From assembly GCA_027356675.1 (NCBI GenBank), contig DAHVXO010000129.1, forward strand, positions 1 through 16,804: 16,804 bases of DNA, given 5' to 3'. The notes beneath the pieces were generated by a model. That model was not told the origin of the DNA and made no database searches. It saw nothing but the letters and a program-made list of their open reading frames with translations. Made by a program: the position numbers and the translations under genes. Of the stretch, positions 1 through 7,834 are shown piece after piece (the first letter of the stretch is position 1; the number at the start of each line of letters is the position of its first letter). This DNA is from Symbiobacteriaceae bacterium. Lineage in GTDB: Bacteria; Bacillota_E; Symbiobacteriia; Symbiobacteriales; Symbiobacteriaceae.

Positions 1-30
1 CGAGAGCCCACACTTTCTGTGAGCTGACGC

Positions 31-111
31 AATGAGTGCGGAATGAGTGCGAACTCAGCCAAACTAGGCCACATTCAGCCATACTCCGCAATACTCAGAC
101 AACCTCATACC
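31..111. repeat. Degenerate 10-bp tandem repeats (helical-turn period)
   Basis: The word aatgagtgcg occurs at 31-40 and again at 42-51. It is followed without a gap by six decameric units at 52-61, 62-71, 72-81, 82-91, 92-101 and 102-111, roughly following the consensus aactcagcca. TGAGT at 44-48 and ACTCA at 53-57 are inverted around the 4-base loop gcga, so the two halves of the array can form a hairpin. Unit drift is largest at the right end. A period of exactly one helical turn could suit protein binding, but no regulator is identified. The repeat is visible; the function is unknown. Confidence 0.55.
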
Positions 112-133
112 CCTTGTGAGAGTAGGCACAAGG
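112..133. other. Perfect 7-bp stem-loop after rodA
   Basis: CCTTGTG at 112-118 and CACAAGG at 127-133 are exact inverted repeats around an 8-base loop, 32 bases past the rodA stop. There is no U-tract on the minus strand. It may be a 3'-end-stabilising hairpin or a weak terminator, but the sequence does not decide this. Confidence 0.4.
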
Positions 134-164
134 CCGTCATATCAAGGTTCCGTAAGACCCCGGT

Positions 165-1304
165 CTAAAACATGATCTTCTGCCTTCGCATCCCCACGTT
201 GAGCACCAGGCCGATGGCCGCCATATTGGCCATGAGGCTTGATCCCCCGTACGAGATGAACGGGAGCGGGATCCCCGTGACCGGCATGATTCCCAGGGTC
301 ATGCCCACATTCTCCAGCACGTGGAACCCGATCATCGCCGTCACCCCGGTGGCGATGAGCATGCCGTAGCGGTCTTTCGACGTCACCGAAATGGCCATGA
401 TGCGCCAGAGCAGCACCAGGAACAAGACGATCAGCCCGGCTCCGCCGACGAAGCCCAATTCCTCTCCCACCACCGAGAAGATGAAGTCCGTATGCTGTTC
501 CGGCAAGAACCCGAGCTGATTCTGCGTCCCCTTGTAGAGCCCCTTGCCCCAGAGCCCGCCCGACCCGATGGAGATCTTCGACTGCAGCACCTGGTACCCC
601 GACCCCTGCGGGTCCGCCGTGGGATCCACGAAGTCCCGCAACCGCATGACCTGGTAGTCCCCCAGCGGCCACATCGACACGCCCCACTTGGCGTGCGAGT
701 AGTACCACCCCGAGACCGCAATAATGGGCAGCAGCAGTATGATCGCGAGCTTCCACCCCGGAAACCCCGCCATGTAGACCATGGCCGCCGTGATCACCAC
801 GAAGACCAGCGCTGTGCCCAGGTCCGGCTGGGTTAGAATCAGGAAGAGCAGAGGCAGGACGTGCATCCCGGTCATCAAAAGGTCCCAGATCGTTGTGAGC
901 CGGTCCACCCGACTGAGTTGGTAACCCAGCGTCAGAATCAGCATGACCTTGCCGACTTCAGACGGCTCCAGATGCACCGGCCCGAGCGGGATCCAGCTCT
1001 GTGCGCCGTTGGTCACCTTGCCGATCACATGGACCGCTACCAGCAGAAACACATTTAAGCCGTAGATAATCTTGGACATTCGGCCGAACTCGCTGTAGTC
1101 GAACATCATGATGATCAGCATTACGAAGATTCCGAGCACCGATGAGAGAATCTGCTTGTTAACGAACGAGGCCGCACCTTCCTGCCCAGCCATAAACCCC
1201 CGCGCCGCGCTTGAAATCACCACAACCCCAACCGTAATGAGGGTGGCCATCACCAGGATGAGCAGTTTATCCATATGCCGTAGAAGGCGAGTATCAACAT
1301 TCAA
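165..1304 (-). CDS. rodA: RodA, SEDS peptidoglycan glycosyltransferase
   Basis: This integral membrane polymerase makes glycan strands from lipid II for side-wall elongation, in partnership with the transpeptidase PBP2. The protein has about ten hydrophobic segments and typical SEDS signatures: EPSE in the first half, TQPDLGTAL mid-protein, and PEQHTDFIF, whose Asp273 matches the catalytic Asp of the family. A GxPLPFISYGGSS motif lies near the C-terminus. I start it at the TTG at 1304 (379 aa), because AGAGAGGG lies 8 bases upstream. The longer in-frame GTG at 1358 would put the -10 promoter box inside the gene. It has its own promoter, separated from minE by a terminator. The paralogue FtsW is an alternative, but the elongasome and min context favours RodA. 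Confidence 0.95.
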   Translation of the reverse strand: MNVDTRLLRHMDKLLILVMATLITVGVVVISSAARGFMAGQEGAASFVNKQILSSVLGIFVMLIIMMFDYSEFGRMSKIIYGLNVFLLVAVHVIGKVTNGAQSWIPLGPVHLEPSEVGKVMLILTLGYQLSRVDRLTTIWDLLMTGMHVLPLLFLILTQPDLGTALVFVVITAAMVYMAGFPGWKLAIILLLPIIAVSGWYYSHAKWGVSMWPLGDYQVMRLRDFVDPTADPQGSGYQVLQSKISIGSGGLWGKGLYKGTQNQLGFLPEQHTDFIFSVVGEELGFVGGAGLIVLFLVLLWRIMAISVTSKDRYGMLIATGVTAMIGFHVLENVGMTLGIMPVTGIPLPFISYGGSSLMANMAAIGLVLNVGMRRQKIMF

Positions 1305-1343
1305 CGCTGTTGCCCTCTCTTCATGTAACGTGCCGCCACAAAT

Positions 1344-1349
1344 ATTATA
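1344..1349 (-). promoter_or_regulatory. -10 box (TATAAT) of the rodA promoter
   Basis: On the minus strand a perfect TATAAT lies 39 bases upstream of the chosen rodA start codon and just after the terminator of the min operon. The -35 region at 17-base spacing (GACGCG) is poor, so the promoter may depend on the -10 box or on an activator. No TGn extension precedes the box. Confidence 0.6.
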
Positions 1350-1378
1350 CAAGACCACGCCGAACCCGCGTCCGGCAC

Positions 1379-1416
1379 TGTGAACAACAAACCACCGGCA
1401 AGAGCGCCGGTGGTTT
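1379..1416 (-). terminator. Intrinsic terminator of minCDE
   Basis: A perfect 11-bp stem (1406-1416 pairing with 1389-1399) surrounds a 6-base loop. On the minus strand the stem ends in TTT and continues TTTGTTGTT. It begins 17 bases after the minE stop and separates the min operon from rodA. Confidence 0.85.
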
Positions 1417-1432
1417 CCTGGATAGACAAAAC

Positions 1433-1711
1433 CTACCGGTGGCCCCCTACCGCTGTCCGCTTCATGCGCCGCACCGGAATATTGGCCACCAGCGTCGCCT
1501 GATTCTCGCCGCTCTGCAGGTTAACATCCATGTGGGCTTCGTCGATCTCCATGTACCGCGAGATAACGGCGATGAGCTCTTCTTTGATGTTCTCCAGGAA
1601 CTGGGGCGATACGTTGGTCCGGTCATGGACCAGAACCAGCCGCAACCGTTCCTTCGCGATGTCGGCACTGGCACTGTCGCGTCCAAATACCCTGGCGATG
1701 AGCTCCAGCAA
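1433..1711 (-). CDS. minE: MinE, topological specificity factor of division
   Basis: MinE stimulates the MinD ATPase and displaces MinC, driving the pole-to-pole Min cycle that leaves midcell free for FtsZ. The 92-aa length is close to the usual ~88. The N-terminal membrane-targeting and MinD-binding part contains the family hallmark ADIAKERLRLVLVHDR. It is followed by the dimerising topological-specificity part with EELIAVISRYMEID. The start is TTG with AAAGGGGGG 7 bases upstream. It follows minD by 16 bases, so the two are surely co-transcribed. Among Bacillota, MinE is present in many clostridia but absent from Bacillus, which uses DivIVA/MinJ instead. Its presence here implies an oscillating-type Min system. 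Confidence 0.95.
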   Translation of the reverse strand: MLELIARVFGRDSASADIAKERLRLVLVHDRTNVSPQFLENIKEELIAVISRYMEIDEAHMDVNLQSGENQATLVANIPVRRMKRTAVGGHR

Positions 1712-1727
1712 GGCTGCGCCCCCCTTT

Positions 1728-2534
1728 CTAGCCTCGGCTGAGACCGACGATGCGCTTCAGCCTGGCCCAGAGGCTCTCGTCGGTTTCCAGTTGCATGATC
1801 GGAACCTGCTCGCCCATCAGGCGGCGGGCGATGTTCTGGAACGCCTGGCCCGCCCGGCTGGTCTTGTTGTAGACCGCCGGTTCCCCCCGGTTGGTGGATA
1901 CGATGATATGCTCATCCTCCGGGACGATGCCCAGGAGGTCCACCGCCAGCATTTCCAGCATGTCGTCGATCTCGAGCATGTCGCCGCGGGCGACCATCTT
2001 CGGCCGCACCCGATTGACGATCAGCATGGCTGGGCCCTTCTCCTCAGCCTGCGAATCCCAAAGCCCGATGACACGGTCGGCGTCACGCACCGATGAGACC
2101 TCGGGGTTGCATACGATGATGGCCTTCTGCGCACCGGCGATGGCGTTCTTGAATCCGTCCTCGATGCCCGCCGGGCAGTCCAGCAGCACGAAATCGAACT
2201 CCCGTGCGAGGGTCTCAGTCAGGTCCCGCATCTGCTGCGGAGTGACGTCTTTCTTCTCGCGGGTCTGGGCTGCAGCCATGAGATACAGGGTGTCCATGCG
2301 CTTATCCTTGATCAGGGCCTGCTTGATGCGGGCGTTGCCCTCGATCACGTCGACGAGGTCGTAGACGATCCGGTTTTCCAGGCCCATGACCACGTCAAGG
2401 TTGCGCAATCCGATGTCAGCGTCCAGCAGCACGACCTTGTTGCCCAATTGGGCCAGCGCAGTCCCCAGGTTGGCGGTTGTTGTGGTCTTACCAACACCGC
2501 CTTTGCCCGAGGTTACGACGACGACCTGTCCCAT
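1728..2534 (-). CDS. minD: MinD, septum-site determining ATPase
   Basis: A ParA/MinD-type ATPase that dimerises with ATP on the membrane, recruits MinC and is turned over by MinE. At 268 aa it is the usual length. The deviant Walker A KGGVGKTT is at residues 11-18, with the DADIGLRNLD switch region and the DCPAGI Walker B region following. The C-terminus, ESLWARLKRIVGL, is the expected amphipathic membrane-targeting helix. I start at the ATG at 2534, which has AGGAGG 7 bases upstream. The frame stays open 159 bases further upstream, but that stretch overlaps minC and has no MinD similarity. It is the middle gene of minC-minD-minE. Confidence 0.97.
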   Translation of the reverse strand: MGQVVVVTSGKGGVGKTTTTANLGTALAQLGNKVVLLDADIGLRNLDVVMGLENRIVYDLVDVIEGNARIKQALIKDKRMDTLYLMAAAQTREKKDVTPQQMRDLTETLAREFDFVLLDCPAGIEDGFKNAIAGAQKAIIVCNPEVSSVRDADRVIGLWDSQAEEKGPAMLIVNRVRPKMVARGDMLEIDDMLEMLAVDLLGIVPEDEHIIVSTNRGEPAVYNKTSRAGQAFQNIARRLMGEQVPIMQLETDESLWARLKRIVGLSRG

Positions 2535-2574
2535 CCGTGTTCCTCCTTCGCGCCCCCATCCCGGGCGCCTCCAA

Positions 2575-3255
2575 CTAGCGTTTCGTCTCTGTAGGGGTCT
2601 CGACCACAATCCTGTTATCGCGCACCCGTGCCACCTCGGGAACCGGCTGGACCTCCTCAGGGTCGTCCGGCGCCCGACCGATGACGTGTGCAATGCGCAG
2701 CTGGGTTGGCCTCAGCTTGGTGGCCGCCACAAACGCAGCCGTGTTGCCCGCGGCGCCTGCATGTGCCTGCCCCCGCAGCGCTCCCATGACCACGATGTGG
2801 CCCGTAGCCACGATTTCCGCACCCGGATTCACGTCCCCCAGGACGATGACATCGCCCTGATGGCGGACGCGCTGTCCAGACCGCAGGGTCCGGGTGACAA
2901 CAAGGGCAGTCTCAGACTCCGCCAGCAGTGCCGCAGCAGGTACAGTGGACTGCCGGCGAGACTGTTCGGCCGCCTTGAGGGCAGCACCGGCTTCGACCAA
3001 TGGGTCTTCCCGCTCCGCCACCTGCCGGAGGGTCATGTCAAACTGTCCCAGAGTAACGGCAAGGGCCTCCCGCTCTGATTCGGCCAGGGTGCGGCGGCCC
3101 ACCTGTACGGTGACCCCTGCGCCCTGAAAAAAGCGGCCCCCCTGGGCGAGCTTCTCCCGCAGCCTCTGCTTCAGTGCCGGGAAGTCCAATTCATCTGGGA
3201 GTAATATGATGAGACCGGACCGGGTGGTACCGCGAATGACGATGTCCTGACGCAT
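2575..3255 (-). CDS. minC: MinC, septum formation inhibitor
   Basis: MinC antagonises FtsZ polymerisation at membrane sites marked by MinD. The 226-aa protein has the two-domain plan: an N-terminal FtsZ-inhibiting domain (about 1-100), a short linker, and a C-terminal beta-helix domain (about 118-195). That domain carries RSGQ at 126-129, the conserved MinD-interacting region, and the GDVIVLGDVNPGAEI and GHIVVMGALRG turns. It starts at the ATG at 3255. The upstream sequence lacks a clear Shine-Dalgarno: the nearest G-run is about 15-18 bases away and lies in a small CCCG/CGGG hairpin. Translation may therefore be weak or controlled. It is the first gene of the min operon and lies 40 bases before minD. 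Confidence 0.93.
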   Translation of the reverse strand: MRQDIVIRGTTRSGLIILLPDELDFPALKQRLREKLAQGGRFFQGAGVTVQVGRRTLAESEREALAVTLGQFDMTLRQVAEREDPLVEAGAALKAAEQSRRQSTVPAAALLAESETALVVTRTLRSGQRVRHQGDVIVLGDVNPGAEIVATGHIVVMGALRGQAHAGAAGNTAAFVAATKLRPTQLRIAHVIGRAPDDPEEVQPVPEVARVRDNRIVVETPTETKR

Positions 3256-3338
3256 GCGTTCGTTTCACAACCCCGTAGCGGGATGGTTATCCTCTCAGAT
3301 TAATTCGAGTGGGGAGCCGCAACTCCTGCTGGACTTAC
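3256..3338 (-). promoter_or_regulatory. minC leader region, promoter not resolved
   Basis: Because a terminator lies just upstream, minCDE should need a promoter in these 83 bases. I see no sigma-A pair with proper spacing: TTGCGG and TAATCT are only 14 bases apart. A CCCG-cta-CGGG mini-hairpin lies about 20 bases ahead of the minC ATG. Leaky read-through from the mre operon is the alternative source of transcript. Confidence 0.35.
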
Positions 3339-3373
3339 AAAAAATGTCGGCGGCTACTGCCACCGACATTTTT
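3339..3373 (-). terminator. Intrinsic terminator after mrdA
   Basis: The arms AATGTCGG and CCGACATT extend through flanking A and T runs. After one C-A mismatch, GGC pairs with GCC around a 4-base loop. On the minus strand it ends in a run of six T. It starts 5 bases past the mrdA stop and separates the mre/mrdA genes from minCDE. The symmetric A/T flanks would let it work in either direction. Confidence 0.85.
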
Positions 3374-3378
3374 CACAT

Positions 3379-5307
3379 CTAATCGCCTTTTCCGACAACG
3401 TTGAACTTCCGGCGCAGGCCTGCCACGTCGCTCGGATACTCCTTGGGCACTTGGGCCGGGTCGTAGTCTGGCAGTTTGATCTTGAAGAATGCCGACTGGA
3501 TCACCCGGGCGACCGCCGACGTATTGGACCCGTGTGCCGCCTGTTCGATCACTACTGCAATGGCGATCTGCGGGTTATCCGCGGGCGATAGGGAGACGTA
3601 GAAGCCGTAGTCATCCCGGGGCGGGTTCTCGGCCGACCCAGTCTTGCCGGCAGTGCGGACCCCGCCACCCAGCGGGTAGATTGCAAAGTCCGACGTGCCG
3701 CCTGGCCCGTCGACCGCTGCCATGCCCTCCAGGATCGCCTGGAGATACTCCGGGCGGATTTCCACCTGCCCGGTCTGCTCCGGTGCGAACTCCTTGACCG
3801 TCCGGCCCTGAGGATCGACGATCCGCTGGACCAAGTGCGGTCGCATCACCTTGCCCTGATTGCCCAAGGCGGCCGTATACTGGGCCAGTTGGAGCGGGGT
3901 CGCCTGCACGATCTGCCCGATGGCCGCAAAGATCGTGTGCCCAGGACCCCACGGGTCATTCAACTCATCATCCCAGATGACGGTCCGGTTTTGCTCATCC
4001 GGCAACAGCCCGGGATTCTCCGCACCCAGGTCGATGCCTGTGCGGGACCCGAACCCGAACTGCTGGGCCATGTTCACCAGCCGGTCCACGCCCAGCCGGT
4101 ATCCCATCTCATAGTAGTAGATATCGCAGGAACCCTTGAGCGCCCCGACTGTGTCCACCCAGCCGTGGCCGGCGGGTGTCCAGTCCTTCGGGTTCCCCAG
4201 CTTGTCGTAGACCCCGCTACAAAAGATCCGCTCGTTGACACCGATCACCCCGGATTGGAGGGCCGCCGCCGAGGTCATCATCTTCCACGTGGAGCCGGGC
4301 TGGTAGGCCTTGTGAATGGCCCGGTTGATCTCGGGCGTCAGCACCGGGTCCTGCAGCTTTTTGTAGTCCGCCTCGGAGATGCCCGCGGCGAACAGGTTCG
4401 GATCAAAGGCCGGGCGGCTGGCCATGGCCAGAATGCCTCCGGTCTTCACATCCATCACCACGACGGCGCCCGCTCGTGCGTTCGGCCATGGCCCGTCGCC
4501 GATGACCGTATTGCGCACCCGCCACATACCCCAATCCAGGGCCTTCTCCGCCGCCCGTTGCAGGTTGGCATCCAAGGTCAGCACCAGGCTGTTGCCGGGC
4601 CGGGGCGGCACAGACTGAACTTCCGTCAGCGGCTGGAAGTAGTTGTTGATCTCGATCTGCCGCATCCCGGGCTGTCCCCGCAGCGCCTCCTCGTAGAAGG
4701 CCTCCAGGCCGGTCTGCCCGATCATCTCGCCACCGATATACCCCTTGGCCTCCCACGTCTTCAGCTCGCTGTCGCTGATTTGGCCCACGTATCCGAGCAC
4801 GTGTGCAGCCAGATCCTGGTTGGGGTAGTACCGGACCGGCTGGGACTGGACCTCCACCCCAGGCAACTCCGGCTTGCGCTCCACGAGCATGGCGTATTGC
4901 TTCGGGGTCAGGTCTTCCTTGAGCAGCACGGGCTCATAGTATTCCTGAAGGGTCTTCTTTCGCTGCACCCGCTGCTGGATCTCGGCCAGCGGCATGTTCA
5001 GGATCTGCGCCAGCCGCTCCAGCACTTCCGACTTGTTGTAAAACGGATAACGGATATATACGGCGTTAGCGGGTCGGTTGATCACCAGCGGCTCCGAGTT
5101 CCGGTCGTAGATGACGCCCCGCGGCGCATAGACCGGTAGCACTCGCGTCCGCTGCTCCTCCGCCGCACTCTGGAACTGGCGTTGCTGCAAGATCGTCATG
5201 TTCGCCAGTTGGGACGCCAGGCCCACCAATATCATCATGATAATGGCCATCAAGAACGCCGCACGCCGATGGCTAGGGTCTTTCTCCTCTGCCTTCGGGT
5301 GCCGCAA
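3379..5307 (-). CDS. mrdA: PBP2, elongasome-specific D,D-transpeptidase
   Basis: A class B penicillin-binding protein that cross-links the strands polymerised by RodA. Residues about 16-37 form the single N-terminal membrane anchor. The pedestal/dimerisation domain follows, including the YAPRGVIYDRN motif. The transpeptidase domain has the three catalytic motifs: S339-TW-K342 (SxxK), S393-C-D395 (SxN-type) and K555-TG. I begin at the TTG at 5307 (642 aa), because GGAAGGGAGG sits 8 bases upstream. A TTG at 5334 is in frame but lacks a ribosome site and abuts a hairpin. It is the last gene of the mreBCD operon. The absence of PASTA repeats and the linkage to mre genes favour PBP2 over FtsI. Confidence 0.95.
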   Translation of the reverse strand: MRHPKAEEKDPSHRRAAFLMAIIMMILVGLASQLANMTILQQRQFQSAAEEQRTRVLPVYAPRGVIYDRNSEPLVINRPANAVYIRYPFYNKSEVLERLAQILNMPLAEIQQRVQRKKTLQEYYEPVLLKEDLTPKQYAMLVERKPELPGVEVQSQPVRYYPNQDLAAHVLGYVGQISDSELKTWEAKGYIGGEMIGQTGLEAFYEEALRGQPGMRQIEINNYFQPLTEVQSVPPRPGNSLVLTLDANLQRAAEKALDWGMWRVRNTVIGDGPWPNARAGAVVVMDVKTGGILAMASRPAFDPNLFAAGISEADYKKLQDPVLTPEINRAIHKAYQPGSTWKMMTSAAALQSGVIGVNERIFCSGVYDKLGNPKDWTPAGHGWVDTVGALKGSCDIYYYEMGYRLGVDRLVNMAQQFGFGSRTGIDLGAENPGLLPDEQNRTVIWDDELNDPWGPGHTIFAAIGQIVQATPLQLAQYTAALGNQGKVMRPHLVQRIVDPQGRTVKEFAPEQTGQVEIRPEYLQAILEGMAAVDGPGGTSDFAIYPLGGGVRTAGKTGSAENPPRDDYGFYVSLSPADNPQIAIAVVIEQAAHGSNTSAVARVIQSAFFKIKLPDYDPAQVPKEYPSDVAGLRRKFNVVGKGD

Positions 5308-5340
5308 GGGGGTCGCCTCCCTTCCAGTCCCCAAATGGAA

Positions 5341-5362
5341 GACGGGCCGTTAAAGGCCCGTC
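5341..5362 (-). other. Perfect 8-bp hairpin between mreD and mrdA
   Basis: GACGGGCC at both ends of the element (complementary arms 5341-5348 and 5355-5362) encloses a 6-base loop. On the minus strand it is followed by TTCCATTT, a poor U-tract. It sits in the 65-base gap ahead of the mrdA ribosome site. It could be a partial terminator, an RNA processing site, or a stability element that adjusts PBP2 output relative to MreBCD. Confidence 0.55.
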
Positions 5363-5372
5363 GCTATTGGCA

Positions 5373-5885
5373 TCATCGCAACACGATTGTACCGCGCGGA
5401 TCCGGCTTAAGATATAGGTAGTATTTGTATAACCGCCCATATATAAGGGCGCAGATGACCGTGTCGTAAAGTGCCTCGGGCAGCACCATCGTCCGCAACG
5501 CTTCGATGGGCGAGAGCCGCCAACCAAAGATCGCCAGGCACGTCAGGATAATGGTCTGACCGGCCACAGACCCCACGAACCCGCCGACCGGTGCCAGCAG
5601 CATGTTGTCCTTGAACACCTTCTGCTCCACCAGACCGGCCACGAGGCCTACCACACCCATCGCCAGGGTGTGGGCGCCGATAAATCGGCCCGTACTCAGG
5701 TCCATTAACAACCCGGCAAGGAGGCCGCCGGCTAACCCCACCGGCCAGCCGAAAAGCAGCCCATAGGAGACCGCAAGCATCAGCAGCAGGTCTGGCACGA
5801 TCCCGCCGATGGACAGGTACGTGGCGACCACAGACTGCAGCAGAAACGTCACGAGCAGGATTCCGGTCAGGAACCAATATCTCAC
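5373..5885 (-). CDS. mreD: MreD, rod-shape membrane protein
   Basis: A small polytopic membrane subunit of the elongasome that associates with MreC and influences PBP2/RodA. The 170-aa protein is almost entirely hydrophobic with about five segments, matching the family size. The GTG start overlaps the mreC stop in the sequence GTGA, so translation is probably coupled. Sequence conservation in MreD is low, so the call rests on length, hydrophobic profile, the LMDLSTG region and its strict position between mreC and mrdA. Confidence 0.9.
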   Translation of the reverse strand: MRYWFLTGILLVTFLLQSVVATYLSIGGIVPDLLLMLAVSYGLLFGWPVGLAGGLLAGLLMDLSTGRFIGAHTLAMGVVGLVAGLVEQKVFKDNMLLAPVGGFVGSVAGQTIILTCLAIFGWRLSPIEALRTMVLPEALYDTVICALIYGRLYKYYLYLKPDPRGTIVLR

Positions 5886-6733
5886 GGGGCGTTCGCCCCC
5901 CTATCCTGGTCCGTAGGGTAGAGCACCACGTGCAGAACGTCCAGCTTGTAGAAATCCACGGCCGGGCGCACGTTGGCAAACTTCTGAAAATCGGACTCGG
6001 AGCTGCCAAAGCTATCGACATACCCAATCAGCAGATCCGGCGGCAGCACGCCCTGGCCGGATGTGAAGACCGGCTGGCCAATCTGCACGGACGGGGCGCT
6101 GGAGAAGAACTTCATGCGTACGTGCCCGCCCTGCACAGTCTCAATCACGACCGTTTCCTTGCTAGGCAGTTCGGCCCCGGCGCCAAAGCCGCCCTGGCCG
6201 AACCCGGCGTCAATCACCAGCTGCACCGTTGCAGTGAACGGCGTGGTGTGGGAGACCTTACCCACGAGCCCCTGCCAGTTGACCACGGCCATGTTCTGAT
6301 GCACACCGTCGCGGCTCCCCCGGTTGATGATCACGGTGCGATACCAGTTATCCGAGGTCCGGCTGATCACTTCGGCCGTTAGCAGCGGATACTGGGAGCG
6401 CTTCTTCATGGCCAGCTCGCTGCGCAGCTCCTGATTCTCCTGCACCAGCATCTGGGCCTTGGCATCGGATTGGCTGGCCGCCTGGGCCTGCTCACGCAGC
6501 CGGGCATTCTCCTGCCGCAGGTGCGTCAGCTCGGCCACGGACTCACTGAAGCCACGGATCTTACCCGCCATCCAGTCGGTGCCGACTTGAAGCGGATAGA
6601 GCACGGTCGCAATCACCTTTTCTGCAAACGTAACCTCGGAGCGCTCACGCGCCGTGGCGCTCATAGCCCCGAAGATCAGAACCAGTCCCACCAGGACCAG
6701 CCCCAGGAGGCGCAACTGACGGTTATTTTTCAT
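5882..6733 (-). CDS. mreC: MreC, rod-shape scaffold protein
   Basis: A membrane-anchored extracytoplasmic scaffold that activates PBP2-RodA. It has a single transmembrane segment at residues about 8-26. A coiled coil follows (about 65-110, rich in QENARLREQ-type heptads), and then two beta-barrel domains containing NRGSRDGVHQNMAVV, GLVGKVS and LLIGYVDS, typical of the family. The ATG at 6733 gives 283 aa with AGGTG 9 bases upstream. A GTG at 6745 with a closer GGGGG is an equally possible start and adds four residues. The end overlaps mreD by 4 bases. Confidence 0.94.
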   Translation of the reverse strand: MKNNRQLRLLGLVLVGLVLIFGAMSATARERSEVTFAEKVIATVLYPLQVGTDWMAGKIRGFSESVAELTHLRQENARLREQAQAASQSDAKAQMLVQENQELRSELAMKKRSQYPLLTAEVISRTSDNWYRTVIINRGSRDGVHQNMAVVNWQGLVGKVSHTTPFTATVQLVIDAGFGQGGFGAGAELPSKETVVIETVQGGHVRMKFFSSAPSVQIGQPVFTSGQGVLPPDLLIGYVDSFGSSESDFQKFANVRPAVDFYKLDVLHVVLYPTDQDRGANAP

Positions 6734-6770
6734 GGCTGATGGCACCTAGCCCCCAGCGTGCGAGGGCGAG

Positions 6771-7793
6771 CTATGATTGCCGCGCCACCCGCCGCAACGT
6801 ATGCAGGTCGTCCAGACACTTGCCGGTTCCCTTGACCACGCAAAGCAGCGGCTCATCGGCAACGTGGACCGGCATGCCCGTCTCCTTGGAGATCAGCGTG
6901 TCCAGGCCCCGCAGCAGGGCACCGCCGCCGGTCATGACGATGCCGCGGTCCATGATGTCGGCCGCCAGTTCCGGCGGGGTGTTCTCCAGCGTGATCTTGA
7001 TGGCCTCCACGATCGACGTGACAGGCTCCTGAATCGCCTTGCGCACCTCTTCCGAGGTCACCCGCAGGGTGCGGGGCAGGCCCGTGACCAGGTCGCGGCC
7101 CCGCACTTCCATGGACTCCTCCACCCCCGTGGCGTATGCGGAGCCGATGGACATCTTGACCTCTTCACCTGTGCGCTCGCCAATCAGCATGTTGTACGTG
7201 CGCTTGACCCACTGCACGATGGCCTCATCCATCTCATCGCCGGCGATGCGGATGGACTTGGCTGTCACGAGGCCGCCCAGCGAGATGATCGCGACCTCGG
7301 TCGTACCGCCGCCGATGTCCACCACCATGCTGCCCGTGGGCTCTTCCACCGGCAGGCCCGCGCCAATCGCGGCGGCCATGGGCTCCTCAATCACGTAGGC
7401 TTCCCGGGCGCCGGCCTGTAGGGCGGCGTCCTGGACGGCGCGCCGCTCGACGCCGGTCACGCCGGACGGGATCCCGATGACCACCCGGGGCCGGAAGGGC
7501 GCCCGGCGTGGATACGCCTTATGGATGAAGTACTTGAGCATCGTCTGGGTGATGTCGAAGTCTGCGATGACCCCGTCCTTCATGGGACGGATCGCGATGA
7601 TATTGCCGGGTGTGCGCCCGAGCATCTGCTTCGCCTCAACGCCCACGGCCAGCGGTTCCTTGCGGTCCCGGTCCATGGCCACAACGGACGGCTCCTGAAT
7701 GACGATGCCGCGGCCTTTCACGTAGACCAGCGTATTAGCGGTACCAAGATCAATTCCCATATCTCGTGCGAACATCTGCCAAAAAGACACCAC
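6771..7793 (-). CDS. mreB: MreB, actin-like cytoskeletal ATPase
   Basis: MreB forms short membrane filaments that orient side-wall synthesis by the RodA/PBP2 complex. The 340 aa match the family. The phosphate-1 loop DLGTAN is at residues 15-20, and phosphate-2 DIGGGTTE at 159-166. The adenosine motif region [12 protein letters not shown] is near residue 290, and [11 protein letters not shown] near 136-146. The start is one of two consecutive GTG codons (7793 or 7790) behind AAAGGGG; I use the first. It lies 41 bases after radC and is followed closely by mreC. The paralogue Mbl is possible by sequence alone, but the radC-mreB-mreC context supports MreB. Confidence 0.96.
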   Translation of the reverse strand: MVSFWQMFARDMGIDLGTANTLVYVKGRGIVIQEPSVVAMDRDRKEPLAVGVEAKQMLGRTPGNIIAIRPMKDGVIADFDITQTMLKYFIHKAYPRRAPFRPRVVIGIPSGVTGVERRAVQDAALQAGAREAYVIEEPMAAAIGAGLPVEEPTGSMVVDIGGGTTEVAIISLGGLVTAKSIRIAGDEMDEAIVQWVKRTYNMLIGERTGEEVKMSIGSAYATGVEESMEVRGRDLVTGLPRTLRVTSEEVRKAIQEPVTSIVEAIKITLENTPPELAADIMDRGIVMTGGGALLRGLDTLISKETGMPVHVADEPLLCVVKGTGKCLDDLHTLRRVARQS

Positions 7794-7834
7794 ACAGTTC
7801 CCCTTTCTTCACTGGCACGCCTCCGCCCCACGGA

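Larger units (their letters stand above)
1..164. other. Non-coding tail downstream of rodA
   Basis: No open frame here looks like a gene: stops occur in the frames I checked on both strands, including several in the tandem repeat. The stretch holds two copies of a 10-base word, six degenerate 10-base units, and a small stem-loop, each listed separately. No T-run follows the stem-loop on the minus strand, so it is not a canonical intrinsic terminator for rodA. The gene beyond the left edge is not visible, so whether this is an intergenic spacer or a 3' UTR is open. Confidence 0.6.

Noticed and set aside
31..111. CRISPR-like array
   Set aside because: The units are 10 bases, contiguous and degenerate, with no unique spacers and no cas genes nearby.
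2535..2693. 53-residue extension of MinD
   Set aside because: It overlaps minC in another frame, has no MinD character, and the ATG at 2534 has a textbook AGGAGG site.
3835..5139. 434-aa plus-strand open frame opposite mrdA
   Set aside because: It is a GC-driven antisense shadow of a gene with all PBP2 motifs; its His/Arg/Leu-rich product resembles no family.
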